Source: an uncultured Blautia sp. (GTDB lineage Bacteria; Bacillota; Clostridia; Lachnospirales; Lachnospiraceae). Taken from it: a stretch of 32,335 bases of DNA. Location of the stretch: contig UQAX01000033.1 in NCBI GenBank assembly GCA_900539145.1, forward strand, positions 1-32,335. Direction: 5' to 3'. Below are positions 1 to 7,438 of this stretch, in pieces (positions within the stretch are counted from its first letter, which is position 1; every line of letters begins with the position of its first letter). The notes beneath the pieces were generated by a model, which had not been told where the DNA came from, ran no database searches, and saw nothing but the letters and a program-made list of their open reading frames with translations. The position numbers were made by a program, and so were the translations under genes.

Positions 1-103
1 TGAATGACCGCTTCGGAACGGAAGTATCCAAAACTTCACTGAACGGCAGTTGGAAAGTTTCGTTTTATATATGTAGTTTTGAAGGTATATATCAATTTTA
101 TAT
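1..103. other. Unassigned 5' edge of window
   Basis: No gene, RNA or convincing promoter is recognised before the first tRNA. One forward frame stays open from base 3 but runs into the tRNA and has no recognisable protein signature, so it is not called. The stretch may hold the tRNA promoter or the tail of an upstream unit, but no well-spaced -35/-10 pair was found. Confidence 0.3.
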
Positions 104-174
104 AGGGGATTAGTTCAATGGTAGAGCACCGGTCTCCAAAACCGTCGATGGGGGTTCGAATCCCTCATCCCCTG
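104..174 (+). tRNA. tRNA-Trp (anticodon CCA)
   Basis: The sequence folds as a cloverleaf. A 7-bp acceptor stem is formed by AGGGGAT (104-110) and ATCCCCT (167-173), with discriminator G174. The T arm contains GGTTCGAATCC. The anticodon loop CTCCAAA (134-140) places CCA at 136-138, which reads the Trp codon UGG. The first pair of the anticodon stem is a C/U mismatch. The 3' CCA is not encoded. A terminator follows five bases later, so the gene appears to be transcribed alone or as the last of an upstream unit. Confidence 0.95.
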
Positions 175-178
175 CTTT

Positions 179-208
179 AAAAACTCCAGTATTTGCTGGA
201 GTTTTTTT
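179..208 (+). terminator. Rho-independent terminator after tRNA-Trp
   Basis: AAAAACTCCAG (179-189) pairs with CTGGAGTTTTT (196-206) around a six-base loop, ending in a run of seven T. It ends tRNA-Trp transcription and faces the convergent minus-strand operon. Confidence 0.9.
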
Positions 209-270
209 GTATTCTCAATTTTAGGGTAATTAAAAAGTAATCACAATAATAGGTACTTTAAGTTTAAAGC

Positions 271-317
271 AAAAAGCTGCCACGGGGAATATATTGAGAT
301 ATATTTTCTGTGACAGC
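271..317 (-). terminator. Terminator of the minus-strand transglutaminase operon
   Basis: On the minus strand a 19-position stem starts with GCTGTCAC (317-310) and closes with GTGGCAGC (283-276). It has three mismatches and a CTCA loop, and is followed by TTTTT (275-271). It lies 22 bases beyond the stop codon of the last gene of the operon. The plus-strand reading lacks an immediate long T-run. Confidence 0.75.
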
Positions 318-339
318 CATTTTTATAGAAATGAGATTG

Positions 340-2688
340 CTATAAAACCTTTATAAACTTATAATAGAAATATTTTGTTTTGGGCAGTTTCTTAAGAAAA
401 GCTTTTTGTGATTTACGATAAGCAAAACGCAGTGTGCGGATTTGCTGCTTTGTAGGCTTTTTATTTCCAAAATATATTTCTTCTGCTTCGTTGCATAGTT
501 TTTCAAAGGAATTTTGTTTTTCCTCAGGAAGTTGTTTCGTGAATTTTTGCTTCCAGTCATAAGCAGCTAAATCTTTTTCAGAAATTTTAAATTCTGCTTG
601 CCATAGTTTTAAAAGATTTTGATAAAGCAGAAAATAACTTTTTGTGCGGCTATGGACAAAGTAGCCTATTCTTTTTTTGTACAAAATTTGATAGCGCAAA
701 ACGAATAACAATAGGAGAATACAAAATCCCAGCAAAAATTTGAAAATAAACAGATAATTCTTTTTTTCAGGTTTATTTTGCTTTTGTGCTTTGGTTTCAG
801 AAGGTTTTTCAGTTTCTGAATTCGTATTTTTCTCCTGAGAGTCAGGTTTGGTTGTCTCAGGATTTTCCGAAGACGGTGGAACTTCTGTATTCGGAATGCT
901 GTTTTCTGGTGTATTTGTAGAAATATTTGTGTTTTCATTAACAGAGCTGGGAGGAGTGACCTCCACCGGAACCCAGATACCGTTTCCAATATAAACTTCC
1001 GTCCATGCATGGGCGGAACTGTCTTTCACATTACAAGTAAAAGTTTTGCTATCTTTCTTAGTAAAGTCTTCAGGTTGTGCCACATAACCGGTGACATATC
1101 TGGCTGGAATTCCATACATTCGAAATAATAAAGTACCTGCGGTAGCAAAATGTACGCAAAATCCCCGGTGTTGTTCATATAAAAATTCATATAAAAAGTT
1201 GCTGTCTGAAGATACCGGTGCAAGAGAAAGGCTGTACGATGCCTTAGATTTTAGAAAATTTTGTATTTCTTCTGCGGCCTCTTGGATAGTATCGAAGTCA
1301 GGATTGTCACTTATATTAGTGTAAACAGGAAATCCCGAAAGGTCAATTTTTAATCTGGAAGAAATTTCTGAGTCGTCATCCATGTATTTCTGTCGTACAT
1401 AATTTCCATAGTTTTTATTCAAAGATTGGTATTTCTTTGGTACACCACTTTCGGAAGTAAAAAGTAAGGATGCTGATGTAAGAGAAAGTGGATAATAGGA
1501 AAGCTTATGAGGCATAGAAAATTTACTTTCTATTGCATAGGTATCATCAAAAATAGTATTTTTTGATAGTTTTACACCATAAGGAAAATAGGTAAATTTC
1601 TGTGCAAATTTAGGCACCACAGAAAGGGATGTAATTTTATCAGGTGCGTTTTCTTTTCCCATTGTGTAAGGCAAAGAAAAGAAATTTTGGAGTTCATCAT
1701 CTGAAAGTCGGTTCTTTTCATAAAAGCTGTCCCACGAGTCTGAAGCTGGTGCGCTCCATACAGCATCATCATAATCCTGTCCGACAAATCCTCGTAAATA
1801 CAAGGGAGAAGAAGGTTTTTCCTTACATGTTATTTCAAACATGGTCTGCCTGCTATATACCGGCGCTCGGTTACTTAAAGTCAGCTGTTTATTAGAACTC
1901 TCCTGTTCAAAAGAAAAAAACGGTTTCGAAGAGGAACTTTTTGTATTTTGGGATTGTGGTAAAAAAGTTTTACTAAAATTGTCAGTGAACTCGTTGACTG
2001 TCTTGTGAACCGCATGGTTGTATTTAAAAACTTCAGGAGCAAAATGCGGAACAAGAAATCGGATACACATAAAATAAAGTCCTAAGGCAAGAACAAGAGC
2101 TATGGGTTTTGTCGAGTACCAGAAAAGGCAGGCACCGATTATACATCCTATGGATAAATAGGATGGGGAAACACCCAAGAAAAAGTTCAAAAAAACAGGA
2201 AGACTTAATAATACAAAAAACAGAAAAGATTTTTTATATTGCAGCAACAGCGAAAGCAGGAGTAAAAAAAGATAAGTGACTGCAAGAAAAAGGAAATTCA
2301 AATCTATTTTTTTTACAGTTGTTGCAGAGGCATTTAAATATTCCTCCTGAAAAAGTATCTGAAGCCTGTGTAAAAAGGAATTTCCCTGTGTAAAAAAGCG
2401 TTTTCTGTATAAATAAAGAGTAAAGACATAAGGAAGTACAGAGGCAAGAAAACGTACAGGAAGTTTTTTGATTTTTTGTAAAATCGTTAAAAAGAAGGAA
2501 AACAATCCAAGTATTAGTATAATTTTGTAATTCAAAGCAGCAGAAGAAATCATGAGTAAAAGACTGGAATAAATACCCAAAGCAAAAGTAAAAAGGGTAA
2601 AAAAGGAATAAAAAGAAGAAGGTACACCGACTGCGTGTTTTTCTTTTGGTATAATTATGGAAATAGAAGGCTTGTCTTTCTTTTTCAT
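340..2688 (-). CDS. Membrane-anchored transglutaminase-like protein (DUF3488/TGc architecture)
   Basis: Predicted 782-residue membrane protein. The N-terminal ~210 residues hold about six hydrophobic segments. A long extracellular region follows, then a transglutaminase-like core with Cys511 (GFCVHFA) and His560 (AHAW). The third catalytic position falls in WVPVEVTPP, where Glu576 replaces the Asp usual in the superfamily. Next come a Pro/Ser/Thr/Glu-rich linker, one more membrane helix (about 645-666) and a charged cytoplasmic tail. The start is set at 2688 because AAGGAG lies just upstream; an earlier in-frame Met at 2751 lies inside the preceding gene. It is the last gene of a MoxR-DUF58-transglutaminase operon, a conserved trio whose substrate is unknown. 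Family known; function in the cell envelope is inference. Confidence 0.9.
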   Translation of the reverse strand: MKKKDKPSISIIIPKEKHAVGVPSSFYSFFTLFTFALGIYSSLLLMISSAALNYKIILILGLFSFFLTILQKIKKLPVRFLASVLPYVFTLYLYRKRFFTQGNSFLHRLQILFQEEYLNASATTVKKIDLNFLFLAVTYLFLLLLSLLLQYKKSFLFFVLLSLPVFLNFFLGVSPSYLSIGCIIGACLFWYSTKPIALVLALGLYFMCIRFLVPHFAPEVFKYNHAVHKTVNEFTDNFSKTFLPQSQNTKSSSSKPFFSFEQESSNKQLTLSNRAPVYSRQTMFEITCKEKPSSPLYLRGFVGQDYDDAVWSAPASDSWDSFYEKNRLSDDELQNFFSLPYTMGKENAPDKITSLSVVPKFAQKFTYFPYGVKLSKNTIFDDTYAIESKFSMPHKLSYYPLSLTSASLLFTSESGVPKKYQSLNKNYGNYVRQKYMDDDSEISSRLKIDLSGFPVYTNISDNPDFDTIQEAAEEIQNFLKSKASYSLSLAPVSSDSNFLYEFLYEQHRGFCVHFATAGTLLFRMYGIPARYVTGYVAQPEDFTKKDSKTFTCNVKDSSAHAWTEVYIGNGIWVPVEVTPPSSVNENTNISTNTPENSIPNTEVPPSSENPETTKPDSQEKNTNSETEKPSETKAQKQNKPEKKNYLFIFKFLLGFCILLLLFVLRYQILYKKRIGYFVHSRTKSYFLLYQNLLKLWQAEFKISEKDLAAYDWKQKFTKQLPEEKQNSFEKLCNEAEEIYFGNKKPTKQQIRTLRFAYRKSQKAFLKKLPKTKYFYYKFIKVL

Positions 2689-2699
2689 GAGTATCTCCT

Positions 2700-3800
2700 T
2701 TATAAAATAAGTGTGTTGTTTTTCAAAGCTTCCGAAGTGTTGCCGGAACAATCTAAAAGAAGCTGTTGATTTTGATAAATCTGTAAATCTGTATTTAAGA
2801 GAAAGGTTGTAAAATAAGTATCACAAGGATAGGTACAGGAATACAGAGAATACAGGTTTTCTTTTGAAGCTGTAAGGGTTTCATACAGTAATTGATGCAA
2901 AAAAGAAAGGTAATCTTCTTCATTTCGAATGGGGATACGAAGAAGGGCATGTTCTTTTTCGTTATACCATACAATAAAATGGTTGCAGCCGTAATAGAGG
3001 AAAGAGTAAGAAAGAGAGGCTGCATATTGCAAAAAAGTACTGTATTGCGAAGGAGAGGCCTTTTTATCGGACTTTCCTTTCTCTAAGAAAAGAAGTATAG
3101 GGAAGCCCTTTGGTCTGCCGGTTTCTTTTACTAATAACTGGTCTGTACGTGCACTGAGCTTCCAGTGAATTTGTCTTAGCTTGTCGCCGGGAAGAAATTC
3201 CCGTATATCGCTTGTGTGGTAAGAGCCTGCACCGGAAACAATTTCCTCAAATCCGTCACATTCTGCTGAAAAAAATCGTATTCCTTCACTTAGTTGTATA
3301 GGAATTACAAAAGGGGAAGGATAAAAAAGAATATCAGACTTTGCTTTACAAGCCACGGATAGACTCAGCAGGTGTGTAAAACTGTATATTCGGACCTTAT
3401 TCGTCTGTAAATGAAATTTCCCATAGTAATCATTGGCAATATTGCCTGATAGAACACTGGTTTTTCTCGCATTTAGGGAAAAGCAGTAATCAGGCAGGGA
3501 AATTTTATTTTGAAAAGCATCTGTAAAATGCCATTTCAGCCGAATATAAGGCATGGGAAAAACTCCGGTATTTTGTGCCTGTAAATGAAATTCTAAAAGC
3601 TTGTTTGATTCGTTGTCGTTAATGATAATGTCAGGCAATTCAACTTTTAAATGTCTGCGGCTGTATAGTAAAATCATAAGCTCCAGTATCCAGTCTATAA
3701 AAAGAAAGAGAAACAGAGCACAGGCAGCTGTACTTTGATATAAAATTGCAAGATAAAGACATAGAAGAAGCAGTAAAAAAGTTATGAGATTAAAAACCAT
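2700..3800 (-). CDS. DUF58 domain-containing protein
   Basis: 366-residue protein with two N-terminal hydrophobic segments (about residues 4-21 and 25-45) and the DUF58 signature at about 198-226. This is a stretch containing EFLPGDKLRQIHWKLSAR, matching the family pattern of an R/E-x-x-PGD loop followed by a conserved I-H-W. DUF58 proteins resemble von Willebrand A-like folds and almost always accompany a MoxR ATPase. It starts 22 bases after the MoxR gene with an AAAGGATG ribosome site, and its stop lies 11 bases before the transglutaminase start, so the three are co-transcribed. Likely role: membrane-proximal partner of the ATPase in maturing a surface or metal-dependent protein; this is family inference. 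Confidence 0.9.
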   Translation of the reverse strand: MVFNLITFLLLLLCLYLAILYQSTAACALFLFLFIDWILELMILLYSRRHLKVELPDIIINDNESNKLLEFHLQAQNTGVFPMPYIRLKWHFTDAFQNKISLPDYCFSLNARKTSVLSGNIANDYYGKFHLQTNKVRIYSFTHLLSLSVACKAKSDILFYPSPFVIPIQLSEGIRFFSAECDGFEEIVSGAGSYHTSDIREFLPGDKLRQIHWKLSARTDQLLVKETGRPKGFPILLFLEKGKSDKKASPSQYSTFLQYAASLSYSFLYYGCNHFIVWYNEKEHALLRIPIRNEEDYLSFLHQLLYETLTASKENLYSLYSCTYPCDTYFTTFLLNTDLQIYQNQQLLLDCSGNTSEALKNNTLIL

Positions 3801-3822
3801 AAAACATCCTTTCTTGTAGACT

Positions 3823-4773
3823 TTAATGTCTGCTTCGCACAGACGGAGAAGGTGTGGCAGCTAAAATTTCTTTTAAAATAGAGTAGGCAGACACTTTGCT
3901 TATGCGGGCTTTTGAGCTGATAAGAATACGATGTGTACAAACATCACAGAAAACGCTGTGCACATCCTCCGGACGTACATAATTAAATCCGTGTAAAAAG
4001 GCTCTTGCCTGAGCCATTCGTGTCAGAGCCAGAGTACCTCTTGGGCTTACACCCAGTTCAATTAAGTGATGATTTCGTGTGGCGTGAATAAGAGCCACGA
4101 TATATTCATAGATAACATCGTGAATAAAAATATTTTGACATTCTTTTTGTAACTGTATCAGTTGTCTGGCATTTAAAACAGGTTGTACGGTCTCAATGGT
4201 ATTTTCTGCCAATCTGCCTTTTAAAATAGAAATTTCTTCGTTTTGTTCCGGATAACCGATTTGCAGACAAATGCTGAAGCGGTCCATCTGAGATTGGGGA
4301 AGAAGTTGAGTTCCGGCAGAGCCGGCAGGATTTTGTGTAGCCATTACAATAAATGGCTTTGGCACAGGATGTGTAGCTCCGTCAACGCTGACTTGCCCCT
4401 CTTCCATAACCTCTAAAAGGGCAGACTGTGTTTTGGGAGAGGTACGGTTGATTTCGTCTCCCAAAAATAAGTTGCACATCACTGCTCCGGGCTGATAATA
4501 AAATTCATTTGTTTCCTTTCGATACATGGTAAATCCTGTTAAATCAGCGGGAAGAACATCCGGTGTAAAGGTTAAACGGTTTTCTTTTAAATTTAGTGCT
4601 TTGGCAAAAGCAAGAGCCATGGTAGTTTTTCCTACACCAGGAACATCTTCAAGCAAAATATGCCCGTTGCTTAAAATAGCCATCATGATTTTTTCAATAC
4701 ATTTATCTTTTCCGATTACGGCTTTTTGCACTTCCTGAATGACTTTATATGCAAGAGTAGTATTGGTGTCCAT
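3823..4773 (-). CDS. MoxR-family AAA+ ATPase
   Basis: 316-residue AAA_3 ATPase of the MoxR type, a cytoplasmic chaperone-like ATPase thought to act with DUF58/VWA proteins. Walker A is PGVGKTT (residues 45-51), Walker B is LFLGDEIN with D106/E107, and sensor 1 is Asn148 in MATQNP. The C-terminal lid contains the usual SPRGTLAL segment. Length is normal for the family. The start is supported by AGGAGG a few bases upstream. It is the first gene of the operon and sits behind an extended -10 promoter at 4803-4808. Confidence 0.95.
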   Translation of the reverse strand: MDTNTTLAYKVIQEVQKAVIGKDKCIEKIMMAILSNGHILLEDVPGVGKTTMALAFAKALNLKENRLTFTPDVLPADLTGFTMYRKETNEFYYQPGAVMCNLFLGDEINRTSPKTQSALLEVMEEGQVSVDGATHPVPKPFIVMATQNPAGSAGTQLLPQSQMDRFSICLQIGYPEQNEEISILKGRLAENTIETVQPVLNARQLIQLQKECQNIFIHDVIYEYIVALIHATRNHHLIELGVSPRGTLALTRMAQARAFLHGFNYVRPEDVHSVFCDVCTHRILISSKARISKVSAYSILKEILAATPSPSVRSRH

Positions 4774-4802
4774 AAAAAATCCTCCTGTATGAAATATATA
4801 AA

Positions 4803-4832
4803 ATTATACCATAATCTTGTGAAATAGTCAGT
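4803..4832 (-). promoter_or_regulatory. Promoter of the MoxR operon
   Basis: On the minus strand TGGTATAAT gives an extended -10 with the hexamer at 4808-4803. A weak CTGACT-like -35 sits about 17 bases upstream. The distance to the MoxR start is about 30 bases, implying a short leader. Confidence 0.65.
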
Positions 4833-5029
4833 CTATTTATAAATAAAATGAGAGAAGCAGATGTATATCCGGGGGATGGGGTTACAGGATGGGGGAAAAA
4901 TGGAAAAAATAAAGATGGAAAGAGTTCTGTAAAAAGCAGGAAAATACAACCCCTACTCCGGCTTGTGGACGGTAATGGATATCTATATAATTGAAAACAA
5001 CATGAAAAGAAAGATGAGGAAAGAAAAAG
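4817..5029 (+). promoter_or_regulatory. Leader of the ECF S-component gene with a long hairpin (candidate riboswitch or attenuator)
   Basis: A possible promoter is TTGTGA (4817-4822) with TATAAA at 4838-4843 (15-bp spacing, weak). The predicted transcript has a leader of roughly 180 nt. Within it, CCGG (4869-4872) pairs with CCGG (4958-4961), and GGGGTT (4878-4883) pairs with AACCCC (4948-4953). Further G-C/G-U pairs and a 2x2 internal loop lie between these helices, and an inner ACAG/CTGT helix (4884-4887 with 4927-4930) is possible. The apical part is purine-rich. I cannot match it to a riboswitch class from memory (TPP, FMN, cobalamin, THF, preQ1-I, fluoride and guanidine consensus cores were considered and not seen). 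Confidence 0.45.
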
Positions 5030-5566
5030 ATGAAAGAAAATCAAGTAAAAAAATTAGTGATGGCAGCGATGTGCGTAGCTCTTGGAATTATTCTTCCAAT
5101 GGCTTTTCATACTATTCAAAATGCAGGCAGTATTTTTCTGCCCATGCACATTCCGGTGTTAATTTGCGGGCTTTTGTGTGGATGGCAATATGGGTTGATT
5201 TGTGGATTTTTAACACCTGTTTTGTCAAGTCTTTTTACAGGAATGCCACCGGCAGCAATTTTACCGGCAATGGTCTGTGAGCTGGCAGTTTACGGAGTGT
5301 TAACAGGTATTTGTATTAAATTTATTCACACAGGAAAGCAGATTATAAATGTATATATTTCTTTGATTATCGCAATGATAGCAGGAAGAATTGTCAGCGG
5401 AATTTTAAAAGCGCTTATTTTTAATGTGGGACAGTATAGCTTTAAGATTTTTATAACATCCAGTTTTGTTACTTGCCTCCCGGGAATTATTGTTCAGTTG
5501 ATTTTTGTTCCGGTTCTTGTCTTTGCATTGCAAAAGTCAGGGGTAGTAGGTAGAGAAAGGGCATAA
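5030..5566 (+). CDS. ECF transporter S component (substrate unknown)
   Basis: 178-residue, very hydrophobic protein with about five or six membrane segments. It carries the loop pattern LPMHIPVLICGLLCGWQYGL and then GMPP, seen in the ECF-transporter S-component superfamily (PF12822-like). Such proteins bind a vitamin or other micronutrient and dock with the shared EcfAA'T energising module, which is not in this window. The start is preceded by a GAGGAAAG ribosome site. The leader upstream can fold into a long hairpin, which fits metabolite control, as many S components are riboswitch-regulated. The substrate cannot be assigned from sequence alone. A methyltransferase follows after only five bases. 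Confidence 0.85.
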   Translation: MKENQVKKLVMAAMCVALGIILPMAFHTIQNAGSIFLPMHIPVLICGLLCGWQYGLICGFLTPVLSSLFTGMPPAAILPAMVCELAVYGVLTGICIKFIHTGKQIINVYISLIIAMIAGRIVSGILKALIFNVGQYSFKIFITSSFVTCLPGIIVQLIFVPVLVFALQKSGVVGRERA

Positions 5567-5571
5567 TATTT

Positions 5572-6150
5572 ATGGATATAAAAAGTTATTTTAATAAGAT
5601 GGCAGATAATTGGGATGAAGATATTTTACCCATAGATGAAATCAGAAGGTGTATTGTATTTTTAAGCGGTATAAAAGAACATACGCATATTTTGGATGTT
5701 GCTTGTGGTACAGGAGCTATGTTTACGGCTTTACAGGAGAAAAATCCAGAGCATGTAACAGCAGTTGACATATCGGAAAAGATGGTGGAAATTGCTAACA
5801 ATAAAGTGAAAGACAATCCTTTATTTGATGTAAGATGTGGTGATTTTTTTGAAATAGAAGATGAGAAATATGATTGTATTATGATTTATAACGCATATCC
5901 TCATTTTATAGATAAAGAAAAGTTGGTCGCAAAAGTGTCACAATTATTAACGCCAGATGGGAGATTTGTTGTGGCGCACGGAGCAGGGAAAGAAATAATT
6001 AATTTACATCATTCAAATGTGCCAAAAGAGATTACTTCGCATCTATTATCAGCAGAGGAAGAAAGTAAATACTGGAAAAAATATTTTAATATAGATATTT
6101 TAATTGATATACAGGAATTTTATATGTTTTCAGGTACTCTTGCACTTTAA
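5572..6150 (+). CDS. Class I SAM-dependent methyltransferase
   Basis: 192-residue protein with a Rossmann-type methyltransferase core (Methyltransf_11/25-like). Motif I is ILDVACGTG at residues 40-48. The acidic end of strand beta2 is TAVDISEKM, and the later CIMIYNAYPHF occupies the motif IV position. It begins five bases after the ECF S-component stop, with only a weak GAAAGGG ribosome site inside the end of that gene, suggesting translational coupling. Its acceptor substrate is unknown; the pairing could mean it modifies a compound related to the imported nutrient, but this is inference. It is slightly richer in A+T than the genes around it. Confidence 0.88.
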   Translation: MDIKSYFNKMADNWDEDILPIDEIRRCIVFLSGIKEHTHILDVACGTGAMFTALQEKNPEHVTAVDISEKMVEIANNKVKDNPLFDVRCGDFFEIEDEKYDCIMIYNAYPHFIDKEKLVAKVSQLLTPDGRFVVAHGAGKEIINLHHSNVPKEITSHLLSAEEESKYWKKYFNIDILIDIQEFYMFSGTLAL

Positions 6151-6164
6151 AATACTAAAATTTA

Positions 6165-6193
6165 TTGACAAATAAAAAAAACAGTTATATGAT
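6165..6193 (+). promoter_or_regulatory. Strong promoter of the DAHP synthase attenuator
   Basis: TTGACA (6165-6170), a 17-base A-rich spacer, then TATGAT (6188-6193). This is near-perfect sigma-70/sigma-A spacing. Transcription would start near 6200, about 27 bases before the leader peptide start. Confidence 0.85.
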
Positions 6194-6226
6194 AAATATA
6201 ATTTTTAGAAAGAAAAGGAAAATGTG

Positions 6227-6343
6227 ATGATGAAGCAGAAGAAAATTGATACAAATAAAAAGTATTATTTTTCTTACCTGGGCTATTTTTATAGTGCGGG
6301 TATTTTCTGCTGTAATAAACATTTAGAGTTGCAATCATTTTAG
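6227..6343 (+). CDS. Tyr/Phe-rich leader peptide of the DAHP synthase gene
   Basis: A 38-codon open reading frame starts with ATGATG behind AAAAGGAAAA and ends at TAG 6341-6343. Residues 13-22 read YYFSYLGYFY, seven aromatic residues in ten; the whole peptide has five Tyr and four Phe. It lies between a strong promoter and a terminator directly upstream of the first enzyme of aromatic amino acid synthesis, the classic arrangement of transcription attenuation by ribosome stalling. A Met codon pair allows either 6227 or 6230 as start. There is no sign of an independent protein function. The alternative, a chance ORF, is made unlikely by the codon content and the matching RNA structures. Confidence 0.85.
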   Translation: MMKQKKIDTNKKYYFSYLGYFYSAGIFCCNKHLELQSF

Positions 6344-6377
6344 TAAGTGATGAAGCGCCGGTGTTTGCATACAGCAG
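6307..6377 (+). promoter_or_regulatory. Antiterminator competing with the aroF leader terminator
   Basis: CTGCTGTA (6307-6314) is complementary to TACAGCAG (6370-6377), and AAAC (6317-6320) to GTTT (6363-6366). This hairpin uses the upper 5' arm and loop of the terminator and encloses the rest of that arm, so the two folds exclude each other. A ribosome stalled on the Tyr/Phe codons (6263-6292) would leave 6307-6320 free. A ribosome at the stop codon would sit inside the 42-nt loop and block it. AGCAGAA (6234-6240) can also pair with TTCTGCT (6305-6311), a possible protector helix. Confidence 0.7.
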
Positions 6378-6391
6378 ACATCGGCTTTTTA
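6357..6391 (+). terminator. Leader (attenuator) terminator upstream of DAHP synthase
   Basis: GCCGGTGT (6357-6364) pairs with ACATCGGC (6378-6385) with one G-U pair, followed by TTTTT (6386-6390). It lies between the leader peptide stop and the GGAGGAGG ribosome site of the DAHP synthase gene, so it must be read through for the gene to be expressed. Confidence 0.88.
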
Positions 6392-6411
6392 TTTCGGAGG
6401 AGGAAAAGACT

Positions 6412-7422
6412 ATGATTTTAGTATTAAAAAAAGGAGCAGATGAAAATAAGGTGGAAAGCTTGAAGCAGCAGCTGAAAGATATGGGATTAGGACTCCATTT
6501 ATCAGATGGAGCCAATGCTTCCCTAATTGGATTGATTGGAGATACAACAGAAATTGACGCAGAATGGTTAGGAGCTTTAGAAGTTGTAGAGTCTGTTAAG
6601 AGAATTAAAGAACCATATAAGAAAGCAAATAAAGATATGCACCCTAATGATACAGTCATTGATGTGGCTGGAAGAAAAATTGGCGGGGGACATTTTCAGG
6701 TAATTGCAGGACCGTGTTCTATTGAAAGCAGAGAGCAGATGACAGAAGTTGCCAAGGATGTAAAAATGGCAGGTGCAGGATTGCTAAGAGGAGGAGCTTT
6801 TAAACCCAGAACTTCTCCCTACTCTTTTCAGGGACTTGAAAATGAAGGACTGCAAATGCTTTTAGAAGCTAAGAAAGCAACAGGGCTTCCGATTGTAACA
6901 GAGATTATGAGTGCTGAACATCTTCCATTATTTGAAGATGTAGACGTTATTCAGGTAGGAACAAGAAATATGCAGAATTTTCAGCTGTTAAAAGAGCTGG
7001 GAAAAGTAGATAAACCAATTTTGTTAAAAAGAGGTATGGCAAATACATTAGAGGAGCTCTTGATGAGTGCAGAATATATTATGGCAGGGGGAAATGAAAA
7101 AGTTATTCTCTGCGAGAGAGGTATTCGTACATTTGAGACTTCTATGAGAAATACCTTAGATATTTCAGCCATTCCTATGCTGAAATCAAAAACACATCTT
7201 CCCGTAATTGTAGATCCAAGTCATGCAGCAGGTATTCGTTTTATGGTAGAGCCTCTTACTATGGCTGCTATTGCTGCAGGAGCAGATGGAGTAATGATTG
7301 AGGTGCATAATAATCCGGAAAAAGCACTTTGTGACGGAAAGCAGTCTTTGACACCAAAGAGCTTTGAAGAGTTGATGAAAAAAGTCAGAAGAACAACAGA
7401 ATTTTTCCAAAAAGAGATGTAA
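6412..7422 (+). CDS. aroF: 3-deoxy-7-phosphoheptulonate (DAHP) synthase, class I-beta with regulatory N-domain
   Basis: 336-residue enzyme condensing phosphoenolpyruvate and erythrose-4-phosphate, the first step of the shikimate pathway. Residues 1-70 form a ferredoxin-like domain as in Thermotoga maritima DAHP synthase, where it gives feedback inhibition by Tyr and Phe. The TIM barrel carries AGPCSIES, RGGAFKPRTSPYSFQGL and DPSHAAG. Expected metal ligands are Cys102, His271, Glu297 and Asp308, lining up almost number for number with the Thermotoga enzyme. The start at 6412 is fixed by GGAGGAGG at about 6396-6403; an earlier in-frame Met at 6361 lies inside the leader terminator. Regulation appears double: leader-peptide attenuation plus likely allosteric inhibition. 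topB follows after 16 bases. Confidence 0.97.
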   Translation: MILVLKKGADENKVESLKQQLKDMGLGLHLSDGANASLIGLIGDTTEIDAEWLGALEVVESVKRIKEPYKKANKDMHPNDTVIDVAGRKIGGGHFQVIAGPCSIESREQMTEVAKDVKMAGAGLLRGGAFKPRTSPYSFQGLENEGLQMLLEAKKATGLPIVTEIMSAEHLPLFEDVDVIQVGTRNMQNFQLLKELGKVDKPILLKRGMANTLEELLMSAEYIMAGGNEKVILCERGIRTFETSMRNTLDISAIPMLKSKTHLPVIVDPSHAAGIRFMVEPLTMAAIAAGADGVMIEVHNNPEKALCDGKQSLTPKSFEELMKKVRRTTEFFQKEM

Positions 7423-7438
7423 TGCAGGAGGACTGAGA

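Noticed and set aside
3..112. Open forward frame at the window edge
   Set aside because: It runs into tRNA-Trp, has no visible start and no recognisable protein pattern; too short to support a partial gene.
666..1010. Minus-strand ORF of about 114 codons within the transglutaminase gene
   Set aside because: It lies in another frame of a well-supported gene, has no ribosome site and reads as low-complexity basic sequence.
6151..6411. T-box riboswitch before DAHP synthase
   Set aside because: No AGGGTGGNACCGCG-type T-box or specifier stem is present; the aromatic-rich leader ORF explains the region better.
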